Shown one piece after another: positions 43,073 through 54,369 of a DNA stretch of 64,000 bases. The DNA comes from Pseudo-nitzschia pungens. Taxonomy: Eukaryota > Bacillariophyta > Bacillariophyceae > Bacillariales > Bacillariaceae. The notes under the pieces are model-generated. The model worked only from the letters and a program-made list of their open reading frames with translations. It ran no database searches and was not told the DNA's origin. The DNA lies in assembly GCA_037355855.1 (NCBI GenBank), contig CM074763.1:186001-250000 (forward strand), given 5' to 3'. Position numbers and translations under genes: made by a program. Within the stretch, counting starts at the first letter, position 1. Every line of letters starts with the position of its first letter.

Positions 43073-44402
43073 CAGACTGGATTGCAATGCATTGCTTTGG
43101 ATTGGATTGGATTGGATTGGAAAGTGAAATGCGTTGCGTTTGTTTCCTGCGTGACCATCCAAAGGTGATCCTCGGATTTATCCACGTTTGTGTGGAGATG
43201 CTACGAGACGGTACAGTTATCGAGCCATGGGATCGTCCCCTGGGAGATGGAGACGATTCCGATTTTGGGGAATGCAACACTGCTGTACGATTTGCTCGTC
43301 CTAGTGTCGACCACCAGAGTTTGCAATGCATTCTTCTTTTTTTCTCTAGCCACAAAGAACACGAGGAGGTTGTCTGTTTGTTGGTCTATGGCAATATCAA
43401 TACTACTACAAGAAAACAATTCTTGGGTTTCCGACGACATTTTTTCTTTTCTTCGATGGAAAAAACAATTCTTGGGTTTCCGACGACATTCTTTCTTTTC
43501 TTCGATGGAAATACGTGTAGCGAACTCTGTTGTCTTGAATAATTTCCCACCAGAATCTATAAAGTACATGCTCCCATATTTCTCTTTCAGTAGCCTCCTA
43601 ATACAATCCAATTGGACTTCGTACAAATAAAAAGAGAGTTTGTGGTGCAACTAGTAGTACATTTACATCCTTCTTGTGATTGTTGAGTAAGATTCAGTTC
43701 TGAACTACAACTGGTGTTGCTTTCGGTGCAAAAGGCACCCATTAGGAAAAGAAGATCTCGAAGACGATATGAGCAGCAATTAGTACTACTACTACTAGTA
43801 GTTCTAGTACTACTACTAGTACTAGTACTACTAAGAATTACAGTTCTTGCTGCTGTGGTGCCATCCAACAAATACTGAACACAGCCAGTAGTATTGAAAA
43901 GGCACTCCTACTTGGTCAATTAATGTTGATGGATGAGACTAAGGTGCAGTTCAGTATTTCCAATTAGTAGAGAACATACTACTTGTAGATGCATTCTTCA
44001 GTGAAACAATGAATGGACCACGGTAGTAGTAGTACCGTGATACGAAGTACCGAAGTATTAGATAGTAGTAGAGCAGAATGTATTTTGCGATTAGGGTTAG
44101 AATTTCGTTCGCATCGTTGATCTTGGAAAACAAATTTTATATGGGACTCGACTCAAAAGTTGGTCACGGAATAAGTTGAAGTCATTTCCGCGGTGGAACC
44201 CTCCACATGGAACAAGCGTCAGTGGCAGAAAGCACAAGAAATCTTCGGACGAAAACGAGTACGAGTATGATTCTCTCGAACGCAATCGTTTTTCGATGCT
44301 TGTGCGGCACCAAAGCCTCGACTACCGTTTTGTCATCATTTCTTTGATGTTCTGGTTGAAGCAACGCCACACCGTCGCAAAGACTTAAAAAAAACAATAA
44401 TC
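43073..44402. other. Intergenic region
   Basis: (GGATT)n lies at 43098-43120, ACT/AGT tracts at 43780-43830 and a 48-bp duplication at 43413-43510. No gene is supported. Confidence 0.55.
43413..43510. repeat. 48-bp tandem duplication
   Basis: AACAATTCTTGGGTTTCCGA followed by CGACATT and a T-rich end with CTTCGATGGA occurs twice in a row with one or two differences. Confidence 0.9.
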
Positions 44403-45750
44403 ATGAGAGTGTTGAGCGCCTTGTACCTTGCCTCCGCGGCATCTGCCTTTACGACGCAGACGGTGAATCGATCGCCTTTGGCCGTCGGAAAGCAATCTCT
44501 TCTCCAGCGCTCGCTCCTACCCAGCAATCCGCAAAGATCGGAAACCCCGTTTGCCATTGACGTCGAAAGTTCCACTGTTCTCGATGCCAAGGGAACTAGC
44601 AAAACCGCCGAGGATGGAAGTGCCGGAGTTCGACAACTGCTGGGTGTTCGCGGAGCCGAAAAGTCTGACGACATCTGGAAGATTCGTCTGCAGCTCACCA
44701 AGCCCGTGACCTGGATTCCTCTCTTGTGGGGTGTCATGTGCGGAGCCGCCGCCTCCGGGAACTACCACTGGATCTGGAATCCGTTCGACCCCAACGACCG
44801 AAATGTCCTACTCGGATTGGAGGATACCGCCAAAGCTATCACCGCCATGATCCTCGCCGGTCCTTTCTTGACCGGTTACACGCAAACCATCAACGACTGG
44901 TACGACCGTGAAATCGATGCCATTAACGAGCCCGATCGTCCTATTCCCAGTGGAGCTATTCCCGAACGCGACGTCATCATCCAAATCTGGGTTCTCCTCC
45001 TCGGAGGATTGGGACTCTCGTACGGACTCGACGTTTGGTGCGACCACGAATTCCCTATCAACCTTGCCTTGGCCGTCTTCGGATCCTTCATCTCTTACAT
45101 TTACTCCGCCCCTCCGCTCAAATTGAAGCAAAACGGTTGGGCCGGAAACTACGCTTTGGGTGCCTCCTACATTTCTCTTCCATGGTGGTGCGGACAAGCC
45201 GTCTTCGGGGAACTCGACCGCCCCGTCTTCTGGATCCTGTAAGAGAACGAATCGTTTTGTCGTCGTCACGTTTTCTGTCGTTTTTCCGAAACTGGCTCAG
45301 ATATATATACCGCGTTGACTGACACTACCCTGCTGCTCTGTTGCAACAACAAAACCAACATAATTCCACCACTGCAGACCCGTCTTGTATTCTATTGCTG
45401 GACTCGGAATTGCCATCGTCAACGATTTCAAGTCGATCGAGGGTGACCGAGCCATGGGATTGAACTCGCTTCCCGTTGCCTTTGGAGTCGACGGTGCAGC
45501 AAAGATCTGCGCGGGATCCGTCACCATCACTCAATTCGGTGTCGCCGCATACCTCTTTTCCATCGGCGAATCGGTGTACGCTGCAGTCTTGATGGCATTG
45601 CTCCTGCCCCAGGTCTACTTCCAGGCCACGCTCTTGCTTCCCGACCCCATCGAAAACGATGTGAAATACCAAGCATCCTCCCAGCCATTTTTGGTCTTTG
45701 GTATCTTGGCCACGTGTTTGTGCCTTGGTCACCACGAATTCCCCGTATAA
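44403..45750 (+). CDS. chlG: Chlorophyll synthase (chlorophyll a synthase, UbiA prenyltransferase family), one intron
   Basis: Esterifies chlorophyllide with phytyl (or geranylgeranyl) diphosphate in thylakoid membrane, the last step of chlorophyll synthesis. Exons 44403-45238 and 45378-45750 join in phase 2 across a 139-nt intron (GTAAGA...CTGCAG), giving 402 residues. The splice restores FWILPVLYSIAGLGIAIVNDFKS. The start MRVLSALYLASAASAFTTQ is a textbook heterokont signal with A-F cleavage. The prenyl-diphosphate-binding motif is TINDWYDREIDAINEPDRPI (about 162-181), and the second Asp-rich motif NDFKSIEGDRAMG is in exon 2. Also present: LPWWCGQAVFG. Length and order match ChlG. Untranslated read-through of the intron ends at once in TAA, which may serve as a quality check. 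Codon use here is more biased (C-ending) than in neighbours. Confidence 0.97.
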
Positions 45751-45885
45751 GAAGGGAGACGATGACGGAACGAAAAATCGACCGGACCCGTTTGTTATTC
45801 CGGTGTGTTTCTAGTTTAAAGAAGTTAAATATCCTCCAAACTAGCTCAGCTATTGTACTCATTAAATCAGCGTGTGGTTCGGAGT

Positions 45886-46722
45886 CTAGCAGTGAACAAC
45901 GTTCCCGGAAAGTTTGAGCAGCTCGAGTTGATGCCGTGGACGCTCTATTTTGGACTTCATTTTTTCCTCGTGCCACTTTCGTCTCTCCTCGTCCTGAAAT
46001 TCTTCCTCCCATTCCACCCCGTCGACTTTCACCAGCCGGGCTTCTGAATCCGGGAACAATTTTTGGAGCAACGCGATTGCCACGCATTCTTCCACGCCTC
46101 CCGACTTTCCCAGATCCGAAATCATCGAAAAACCCGTCATCGACAGCTTGTCGAGATCCCATACACAGAGCGTATTCCACGGAGTCGTTCGTCCGGTTAG
46201 TGGAACGACCTGCCGCGCCGATGTTCCATTGGCTGTGGTTTCGCCGCCTTTATATTGGTGGCCGTTCAGGGCTGCTCCTGCTACGATGACATTTTCGTTT
46301 CCCGTGACATGATTGCACAATATTCGAACGGTCGTGCTCGCGAGATTAACCTCGGCCGAAACAAACATGATGAGATCTGCTTGGATCTGGGTCTTGGCGT
46401 GGAGCACGAGCGAGTTCAATGCTGGGACAAACTTTCCCCATGGCGTGACCGGTAACACGTGAATATTGGTGCTGCTTTTCCCGTCGTCACCAATGTTTTT
46501 GAAGTGTTCGAGAGCACTCTGCACGGCTTCGACGTAGTCATAACCTTCCAATCGAGGCGTGGCGTCCACCGCAATCAGCACTTCCACTCCGTACTCCTCG
46601 ACGAGAATGCTGTTGTCCGCAATACGTTTCAAGTTGGCCACAATCTTGCGAGTAATTTCCTCGGCGGGAGGAGAGGAGGCTCTTCCCAGGTGTAGACGGG
46701 TAGCGATCACAAGCTTCATCAC
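45886..46722 (-). CDS. GT-A-fold glycosyltransferase-like protein, unassigned
   Basis: 278 residues, one exon, start at 46722 (MMKLVIATRLHLG). The first part (RKIVANLKRIADNSILVEE, VLIAVDATPRLEGYDYVEAV) has the alternating strands of a nucleotide-binding GT-A-like fold, and ADLIMFVSAEVNL lies where the DxD region would be; a DxD is not evident. GKFVPALNSLVLHAK and WNTLCVWDLDKLSMTGF follow, then GGVEECVAIALLQKLFPDSEARLV. The last 40 residues are Glu/Lys-rich. It lies tail-to-tail with chlorophyll synthase, 136 bp apart. A nucleotide-sugar enzyme role is an inference; no targeting signal is seen. Confidence 0.6.
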   Translation of the reverse strand: MMKLVIATRLHLGRASSPPAEEITRKIVANLKRIADNSILVEEYGVEVLIAVDATPRLEGYDYVEAVQSALEHFKNIGDDGKSSTNIHVLPVTPWGKFVPALNSLVLHAKTQIQADLIMFVSAEVNLASTTVRILCNHVTGNENVIVAGAALNGHQYKGGETTANGTSARQVVPLTGRTTPWNTLCVWDLDKLSMTGFSMISDLGKSGGVEECVAIALLQKLFPDSEARLVKVDGVEWEEEFQDEERRKWHEEKMKSKIERPRHQLELLKLSGNVVHC

Positions 46723-47254
46723 TTTGTTGGTACAGCAACGTCGTACGTGTAGTGCTTTGCAGTGTTTTTTGTTCGAATTCGATACTTTTTCTGTGGCAAT
46801 CGTCCTTTTCCAATTGGTACGGCACTGTCCATGTCAAGATTCAAGGGTGATTGCTGATTGCTGATTGCTATACTGGAATCCATGCGGTTCGATCGATTTC
46901 TTGATTCCGAGATTCTTTCACATTACGAGTACTGTACTTGTATTTCACATCAAAATTGATCAACATCCAATCAAACACTCTCTCACCACCACAACTCATC
47001 ACCTTAACTGTACATCGTACGAATACTACATGGTACCCTGTACAATTGCATACGCCGGCTTCACCATTCGCAAACGGACTTGTACCACATGATACTATTC
47101 TTATTATAAGAATGAATTCACCATCATCATGCACACCCACCTCCACTTAGCCCTGGCAAGTTGTATTGTATTTCAGTTTCTAGTGGTTCACATCTGTTAG
47201 CAGCAGCAATTGTTCTTGATGTATTCTTTGGAGATTTAGGAAGATCATTACATG

Positions 47255-48015
47255 ACGGCTAGTACTGCTAGAAGTAGTAGCTAGTAGAATGACATTACTA
47301 CTACTACTATTAGTATGTCAAGAACTTCTTCCAGCACTGGCAGTAGTGCTACTAGTAACTATCCAGAGATACACCACTACCAGCGACACTGGTGTGCCGA
47401 GACAAACAATAGTAGTAGTACTAGTAGTAACAAAACTTACTTGTAGTAGTACTTAAAGCACCAACTTGTTGTTCAAATTAAGTACCAGTGCAGTAGGTCT
47501 GCTTGAGCCTCTGAGCGAACTTGCTACTAATCATCATTGATCAGCAATGACGAGCGACATGATTACAATTCAGATTTTTCATCCTTCTTCTGGTCATGAG
47601 AAACTGTCACATTTGAATTGTGGATTTGAATTCAGCAACCAGCACCCCCATGGTGCTAATACTAGTACTAGTACTACTAGTAGTAGTAGTAGAACTAGTA
47701 CTAGTACACAGGAATCCACAGGGCTGCTGCTTTACGTAGTCATTGAAGCTTTACTTTTCAAAGAAGATATTCACCGGATCTAGAACGACGCTATGGAGGA
47801 TGCTGACGAGGAGGCAGGGTGCTGGTGGTTCTGAGTGTGAAGATCTACTAGTAGTACTATGCCGGAGGAGCTCCATACCCTACTGCTAGTTTTTACTACT
47901 AGTAGTAGTTGCAGTCTACATAATAGTACTATACCTAGGTAGTACTAGTACTAGTACTAGACTCACCGTTTGATCACAGCACGACTTCGTCATAGTAGTA
48001 CTATTGCTACTACTA
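47255..48015. repeat. ACTAGT/ACT trinucleotide-rich zone
   Basis: Tracts of AGT, ACT and the palindrome ACTAGT are scattered, as at 47270-47310, 47405-47435, 47658-47705 and 47935-47960. Similar tracts occur at 11060-11400 and 43780-43830. Confidence 0.8.
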
Positions 48016-48429
48016 CACGAACATCGAATACGAAAGAAAGAATTAAAATCCAAACTTTCAGCGCAACTCCCCTTGTTCGACTGCAATGATACAAGAAGTT
48101 GCGGGTGAAAAGATATTGTTGTTGTTGTTGAGACGTAATTTAATACTTCAGCCCACTGGCAAAACGATCGGTTGATCCGCTGATGTCAACAATCATGATT
48201 GACTTCTTTTCGTTAAAAGTGTCTTCACTTCAGCGTGCGTCGGTCGCATCGGTTCTGCTGCCGGTGTCTTCTTTCTCAACAATCCAACACCGTACGGTAC
48301 GTGTACTACACTACCAAACAAGAATTAAAAAAATAATACTACGAAGTAAGGTGGGTCGTCTTACTAGTACGAAGTAAGGTTACTGTATTTCGCACTACTT
48401 CTTGTACTACTACAACTACCAGTAGTTGC

Positions 48430-49192
48430 GTTGAGCCAGCAATCCGTTCATAATTCGTAATCTCCACTCTACTTCCCACCCATCTGCTTGTTGGACAAAA
48501 AGTGGAGGACGAGGCATAACCTTACCACCAGTGCTAGTAGTACAGGTAAGGTTTACCGTAAGATACTCATGTAGAAGAATGAAATAATGTTGCTCTTCTT
48601 CGGGTAAACCTTACTTATCCATAACTTAAAACCTCCTCTCTATTTCCCATCACCACACCCACCATCTGCTTGGTTACTACTAGAATCTAGTATTCATGCT
48701 ACAAGAATGAAATGTATTTTGGTCAATCCGTTGTGGTTAATTCTAAGCCTCCACTCTACCGTACTTTCCACCATCTGCTCTGGCAAAAAGTGGAGGCATA
48801 CTTGTAGAATTAATTAATTAACGTTAGAAGAACAACAAATGTTACTTACTAGTTCTGGCTTCTTCCTGGGACCCAAAACCCTACCAAATTGTTGAAAACA
48901 ATACCGGTACATGATGTAACCTTACTCGTACCGGTAGCCTTGAGCCAATACGTTCTTAAGTCAAAGCTACCACTCTACCGTACTTCCCACCATCTGCTTG
49001 GACAAAAGTGGAGGCATAGTATTCTCACAGTAGAAGAATGAAACATTTCCATAACATTTCCAATCCCTCGTAATCAACCCTCCTATTTTCTTCGGATCAT
49101 CCGATGGGAACAGAAGGTGAATCTATGCTCAGCCAATCACATGGCCGACACGCCTCCGCTTTTTTTCCGACATGATGAAAAATTGTGGAGGC
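48430..49192. repeat. Degenerate 200-300 bp repeats with CCTCCACT...AGTGGAGG hairpins
   Basis: Four or five diverged copies share a leader (TTGAGCCA/AATCCGTT), then GCCTCCACTCTACCGTACTT, CCACCATCTGCTTGGACAAA and AGTGGAGGCATA, and later TAGAAGAATGAAA. Clearest hairpins: 48462-48508, 48747-48797 (9-bp stem GCCTCCACT/AGTGGAGGC), 48970-49014, and a divergent one at 49152-49192. A partial copy lies near 48632-48670. Confidence 0.8.
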
Positions 49193-50240
49193 AATTGGAA
49201 AAAGTCGAGGTAATATCCGATTTTAATTAAGGTTTAATGATTTTAATTAAGGTTTAATCAAACCTTCTCTCGTTCTCGCTCTTCCGATGAATATTTGGAA
49301 TAATGGTGGAGGCTTATTTCGTTTGTGATGAACTGCCAATTTGTTCCTATCAGATGATTGAAAAAGGACGATGTAGAACCTGTGGGAATAGACCTGCTTT
49401 ATCTTCGAATTACAAAAATGCCAGAAAACGCGCACGCAATATTGGGTAAGGTTTAAGATTAGTAGGGTACGCACTTCTAAGTACCATATTATTGAATACT
49501 TCATAGATGAGAAGGAGCTTCGAGAGAATTTGGTGAGGAAAACATACCTGTCAGTAATAAGAGGACTCGTAGGAAAAAGTGTGAAAAATAATTTTGAAAG
49601 TTTCTTCTGGGGCCCTCTGTAGAACCAAATACTGATAGCGAAATTGAACATCACCCAAAGTCAAGTTCGGACGAACCTTCTACCACTCCCCATCTGGATT
49701 TCGCCCTTGTTCTCTTCATGTTCTTTTATTTTTGTGAAATCGACGATATACTAATTTTTGGTTAAGAAGAAATATCGGGGAATTTTTTCGACAGTATTGC
49801 GCCAGATTGCTATAAGTATCCTTGATTTCCTACCAAAGAGAGGGTGAACACTTAATAGGGACCTAGGTGAACACTCTAACGGGAACAAATATCATCCGTC
49901 CATTCTAGAAATGCTAGAACGCCTAAGTAAAGAAGAATGATGCAGGAAGAACAAAATCCGACTCGATAATTTCCCTTTCACAAGCCTGAGCAATTAAAAT
50001 TTGGGCCAAACCCATCACCAGTATACATCACCGATGGTTCATTCTACTTTTCCATCTCAAAACGGAACCGCTTGCGTTTTCCTGGTGCTAGAAGCATAAT
50101 CGAACGATTTGAAAGGTTTCTCTTCGCTAATGAAACTTGTTAGCTGAGCATACTATATTTTTTTGGTGACAACACAATATTGTCCGAGTTTGTGCTGCCA
50201 AGGTGTTTTACGGAAAGGCATAGGAGTAACCACAGGAACC

Positions 50241-51800
50241 ATGACATCAATATGCACCAGTCCGTCACCGAGACACAGAGCGTCCTTTGCTGCTTATGAG
50301 AGTATGGAATACTTTTCGCAGCAGTCGAGACTATCTGTTGTGGAGGAACGAATTCAACCAGTCAATTTGGAATACATTCGAAAACATTCGCTCTTGGGGA
50401 AAGGAGCGTTTTCGGAAGTTTACGAAGTTTGCATTGATACACCCGAATTCTACGATAAAAAGTACGCTCTGAAACACCTGAGTCCCAAGATCACCGACAA
50501 AAACGAAGGGGATTTCGATCTAGCGGCGATTGACCTGGCAATCGAAGCAAATCTGCTGTCGAGATTGAAACACGACAACATAATTAGTCTACACGGAATT
50601 TATGGCGGTGAGCTCAAGTCTTCGTACGTCGATTGCGATAGTGGTTACTTTCTTCTTTTGGATCTTCTTCATGACACACTTCCAAAGCGGTTGGAACGAG
50701 ACCGAAAGAAGGAAAAGCTTCGAATACTGTCTGGTTCTCTTTCCAGCTCCAAAATGATTGAGCGTATCAACAATATTGCTCTAGGTGTGTCCAAGGGTTT
50801 GGAGTACCTCCACAGTCAGCGGGTAATCTTCAGAGATCTCAAGCCAGACAACGTAGGTTTTCGAAAAGATGGATCGCCCGTGATTTTTGACTTTGGTTTC
50901 GCACGCGAGGTCCACACCCTCGAGAGCCAGGAGATCGCCGGGAGCCTTCGCTATATGTCTCCCGAAATGGCGTTTGGCCTCGATCCATCATTGCCCTCGG
51001 ATGTTTACTCGTTTGGCGTCCTGATGTTCGAGCTTTGTACCCTCGAAAAACCATTCAAACAATTTAAGGATCGATCTGATTTTAACGAACACGTTTTGGT
51101 AGACAACTATCGTCCTTCGTTGTCGGCAATTCCTTCCAAGGACATCAAGGAACTCATTACGAGCTGTTGGGATCCTGATCACGCCAAGCGACCCAGCATG
51201 ACTTCCGTTGTCAAGAGGCTCCGGGTCGAGATTGCTCTATCAAGTGGCAAAATGCAGGGACAAACGCATCGTAAGACCGGATCGTGTCCAAGTGGCAAAA
51301 TGCTGGGACAAACGTATCGTAAGACCGGATCGTGTCCCAAGATATCGGTACATTCCAACGTCGCCTTTCAGCGCTTTCGAAGGCGAAGCAGCATGGGAAC
51401 AAGCAATTGTGGGTGGAATACGTCTGGTGCCGCCGTTGGACCCAGCGCTCCATTGGAGAAGCAAGCGTTCCATTCTTCCTTTACTCAACGGAATGAAATT
51501 TCCCCCACATCCACGTTGACCATAACATCGAATGCTAAGTTCCTTTCGGAGAAGGAATTGTCCTCACTCACGAAAACCTCAATAAACGAAGAATTCGACC
51601 AAAACTTTTCTGATTTGTGTCCGGGCAAATCCAACACCGCAAAGACAACTTGCCTGTCCACAACGTCAAGTGATTCGGATCTCGCGAATTCGAATCAAAG
51701 CGCGGATTCAACGCTAGATTCGCCCTCGAGCACCAAGAACGCAGAATTTTCTCTGGGACGGCTACGGACGCCGTTATTCAGGCGAATGTCGTCGAAATGA
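50241..51800 (+). CDS. TKL-like protein kinase with FRD in place of HRD
   Basis: 519 residues from ATG 50241. Kinase domain about 46-330. Gly loop GKGAFSEV at 53-60, ATP-anchoring Lys in YALKHL at 78, catalytic loop FRDLKPDN at 197-204, DFG at 217-219, MSPEM at 239-243, and SDVYSFGVLMFEL. Essential K, D and D residues are present, but the first HRD residue is Phe. The tail (about 330-519) is Ser/Thr-rich and likely regulatory. At about 335-370 the segment SGKMQGQTHRKTGSCP is immediately repeated as SGKMLGQTYRKTGSCP, a 48-51 bp tandem duplication. The substrate and pathway are unknown. A Met at 50304 is a possible alternative start. Confidence 0.88.
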   Translation: MTSICTSPSPRHRASFAAYESMEYFSQQSRLSVVEERIQPVNLEYIRKHSLLGKGAFSEVYEVCIDTPEFYDKKYALKHLSPKITDKNEGDFDLAAIDLAIEANLLSRLKHDNIISLHGIYGGELKSSYVDCDSGYFLLLDLLHDTLPKRLERDRKKEKLRILSGSLSSSKMIERINNIALGVSKGLEYLHSQRVIFRDLKPDNVGFRKDGSPVIFDFGFAREVHTLESQEIAGSLRYMSPEMAFGLDPSLPSDVYSFGVLMFELCTLEKPFKQFKDRSDFNEHVLVDNYRPSLSAIPSKDIKELITSCWDPDHAKRPSMTSVVKRLRVEIALSSGKMQGQTHRKTGSCPSGKMLGQTYRKTGSCPKISVHSNVAFQRFRRRSSMGTSNCGWNTSGAAVGPSAPLEKQAFHSSFTQRNEISPTSTLTITSNAKFLSEKELSSLTKTSINEEFDQNFSDLCPGKSNTAKTTCLSTTSSDSDLANSNQSADSTLDSPSSTKNAEFSLGRLRTPLFRRMSSK

Positions 51801-52548
51801 TCCGTCCCGAGAAGATTAAAACGAATCGAACGGTCCACCATTCACACATACCAATTTTAAAGCCACTTTTCTTGGAACGTTCGATCGCAGGTTTTTGGGA
51901 GACCAATTGAAGCCATGGTGCCAAATATATATGATACATTTTCATATATAAATACATATACCCCCATAATTACCAGTATAGACCGATTTAACTTTTTGCT
52001 TTCAATGATATACACGACGGTTCCAAGATCAGTGACACCATACGGCCTACTACAACATGTACGGGACTATGTTGGAAACATAAACTTTGTTTTAGGTGGA
52101 CGACAACTGTGTTGTTAAGCCAGACTTCAGATGGTTTTGAACATCCGATTGGTAGAGGAGGGTTGGAGTAACTTCCATCCGAGATACGCCGCCCACAACT
52201 ACTTTTTATGGAACTACCTGCCGGAGACGTTTCAATCGGACAATTGTTATTACAGAATAAGAATTACGGTTTCCATGCCATGAAACGCAGCATGCCGAAC
52301 TGTCGGAACGAGAATCGTGACTCTCGAAGTTTCGTGCAACTTTTCAAATCATGGCTTGCGGACCCTCCCGTGCCCGACGTCGCATGTTTTTCCCGCTGGT
52401 GCAGTCCGTTCCCACGCCGTGCCTCTGCCAATGGGATGGAATGCGGACGCTGCTGCGACCACTAGTGCCAACACTCCTGCGACTCTTGCTACAACTGAAA
52501 CTCCAACTAAAGCTTCAACTACAGCTCCGACTAAGGCGATTACTCCCG
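51801..52548. other. Convergent intergenic region
   Basis: ATATAT-rich sequence at 51925-51960. CAACTGAAACTCCAACTAAAG-type repeats (CTxCAACTx) at 52485-52530 flank the next gene. No gene seen. Confidence 0.55.
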
Positions 52549-54369
52549 CTATCGCGGGGGCGGCCCCGAGCGCGGCCGCAGCGGCAAGACCCTCGCCGAT
52601 CGGTCCGTCGTGTCCTCTTTTGCCAGTCCCTTGTATCGAGTGTTTTGCCGGGCTCGTCCAAAGTTCTTGACCCTCATGACCTCCGGTAGCTTGGAGGCAT
52701 CGATCGGGGGATCGTCCCCGGTGTGGGCCATCGCGTACTCGGTCGATTTGTGGCGGACGTCGCCCTCGTCCCACTCGGAGTCGTCCATGTAGTAGGCCCC
52801 CCGGTGAAAAAAGCGCTTGGGGGCTCTCCCGGCCGTGGAAGATGCGCGGTTGGCCCCCGGGGCTTGGTAGCGTCCCGAGGCCCGGTCCTCGGCGAGGCAC
52901 TCGGCATCGGTGAGCTGTCTGCGCCGGGCGTACTCCTCGGCCTCGCGCTGGCGCTGCGCGTCCCGGTCCATGGACCGGAGGAGTCGCTCGAGTTCCCGGA
53001 GCTCCCAGGCGTTGCGTTCCGCCCGTCGCTTTTCCTCGCGGTCACCGTTGTCGTCGTCGTTGTCGTTATCGTCGTAGTCGTCGTCGCTGGGATACGCGTT
53101 GGTCGCACCCTTGGTCTCGTCGTCGGCCTCGTCGTCGTAGTCCCGCAGAGCCGACTCGGCCGAAGCGGCGGCGGCCAGCTCCTTGGCGACGAGCGCGCGG
53201 GATTCCGCCTTGCGCTTCTGGGTGCGCTCGATCTCGCGCTGCCTCGTGAGTTCCTCCTCGCGGAGCTTGTCGGCTTCCGAAACCACGAGGTTGCGCTTGT
53301 GCTTGGGCACAAAGACGGGCTTGAGCCGGACCGGTTCGTCGTCCTCGCTTTCGCTGCTCGAGCCGGAGGACGAGGACGAGGATGACGACGAGCTTGCCGA
53401 GGAGCCGTCGCTGTCGCTCCCGGAGGACGAGGACGACGATGATGCGCGTCTTCGAGGCTTGGTGCCCCGCCTCGGGGTTCGGGACGGAGCCGATTTCGGC
53501 AAGAATGTTTCCTTTTGGATTGGTTGCGGAGTCGGGGACGGGTCCGATTCCTTTCGCATTGCCGGTTCCCGCTTGGCTTTTGTCACGAGAATGGTCTCCG
53601 GCTCGTCTGTTGCCCGTTGCGACGCCAGCACCCTCCGATTGCGCCGGCGGTTGTCTTCCTCGTCGTCGTCGTCACTGCTGCTGCTGCTGCCGCCGCTTTG
53701 GTCCCGTCGGTTTCGCCGTTCCCTTCGGTTCTGTCGCCGTCCCCTTCTCCGGGCGCTGCTTTCGTCGCTGCTCGACGAGTCGGAGGACGAGTCGGACCTC
53801 CTTCGACGGCGCCGGTAGCGATCCTCGCTGCCACCGGATCTCCGCGAGACGACGACAGCAGCCCGCGTCGGCCTCCGGTCTCGCTGGCGGTCTCGATCCC
53901 GCACGAATTCGTCCCGATCGCTGTCCGAGTTCGAGTCCGAGTCCGAATGGGATCGTTGTCGATCCTGCTGAGGTTGTTGTTGTTGTTGCTGTTGCCGTTG
54001 ATGAAGTTGTTGTTCATGCTGCTGCTGCTGCTGCTGTTGCTGCTGCTTCTGTAATTCCTCTTCCAAGAGCTGGTGGTGTGCCATGACCTTTTTGGTCCGA
54101 CTCCGGTAGACCCGCGTGATCGCATTGTTCGCTCCACCAACGGCGCGTTGCTGCTGATCCGACAAGAGCTTTGCGGTTTCGGCCGCCGTCAGCTTGGAAA
54201 TATCTACCTCGCGGGGCTTGGTTCCCCTCGAAGCGGAGGATGCCGAACCACCACCGGCACCGCTGGAGGGTGGCTGCGACGACCTCCGAAAGGCCGCCAT
54301 CTCTTCGGTTCCGTCGCCGTTCCCGCCTATGAGGGCGTTCATTTCGTCTCGGCCAAAGGATTTCGACAT
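52549..54369 (-). CDS. MFAP1-like spliceosomal protein
   Basis: 606 residues, one exon. The conserved C-terminal half begins near 330: KPVFVPKHKRN, then a long Lys/Glu/Arg helical stretch (RKAESRALVAKEL), an Asp-rich tract (NDNDDD), and AWELRELERLLRSMDRD. It ends with APKRFFHRGAYY, KLPEVMRVKNFGRARQNTRYKGL and KEDTTDRS, which match the family pattern KYYHKGAF, LPKVMQVKxFG and EDTT. MFAP1 is a nuclear protein of the spliceosomal B complex. The N-terminal half has long Gln (CAG/CAA), Ser and Asp/Glu runs and RS-like segments, typical of splicing proteins. MSKSFGRDEMNAL starts the protein. The leader carries CAATC/CATTC pentamers. Confidence 0.9.
   Translation of the reverse strand: MSKSFGRDEMNALIGGNGDGTEEMAAFRRSSQPPSSGAGGGSASSASRGTKPREVDISKLTAAETAKLLSDQQQRAVGGANNAITRVYRSRTKKVMAHHQLLEEELQKQQQQQQQQQHEQQLHQRQQQQQQQPQQDRQRSHSDSDSNSDSDRDEFVRDRDRQRDRRPTRAAVVVSRRSGGSEDRYRRRRRRSDSSSDSSSSDESSARRRGRRQNRRERRNRRDQSGGSSSSSDDDDEEDNRRRNRRVLASQRATDEPETILVTKAKREPAMRKESDPSPTPQPIQKETFLPKSAPSRTPRRGTKPRRRASSSSSSSGSDSDGSSASSSSSSSSSSGSSSESEDDEPVRLKPVFVPKHKRNLVVSEADKLREEELTRQREIERTQKRKAESRALVAKELAAAASAESALRDYDDEADDETKGATNAYPSDDDYDDNDNDDDNGDREEKRRAERNAWELRELERLLRSMDRDAQRQREAEEYARRRQLTDAECLAEDRASGRYQAPGANRASSTAGRAPKRFFHRGAYYMDDSEWDEGDVRHKSTEYAMAHTGDDPPIDASKLPEVMRVKNFGRARQNTRYKGLAKEDTTDRSARVLPLRPRSGPPPR

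Larger units (their letters stand above)
46723..50240. other. Gene-poor 3.5-kb region
   Basis: No supported gene. It contains an ACTAGT-rich zone (47255-48015), hairpin repeats (48430-49192), GTAAG words at 48345-48620 and 48905-48940, and AT-rich sequence at 49200-50200 with only short frames lacking features. Confidence 0.55.

Noticed and set aside
49247..49654. 135-codon minus-strand frame
   Set aside because: AT-rich with scattered basic and aromatic residues and no motif; a chance frame is more likely.
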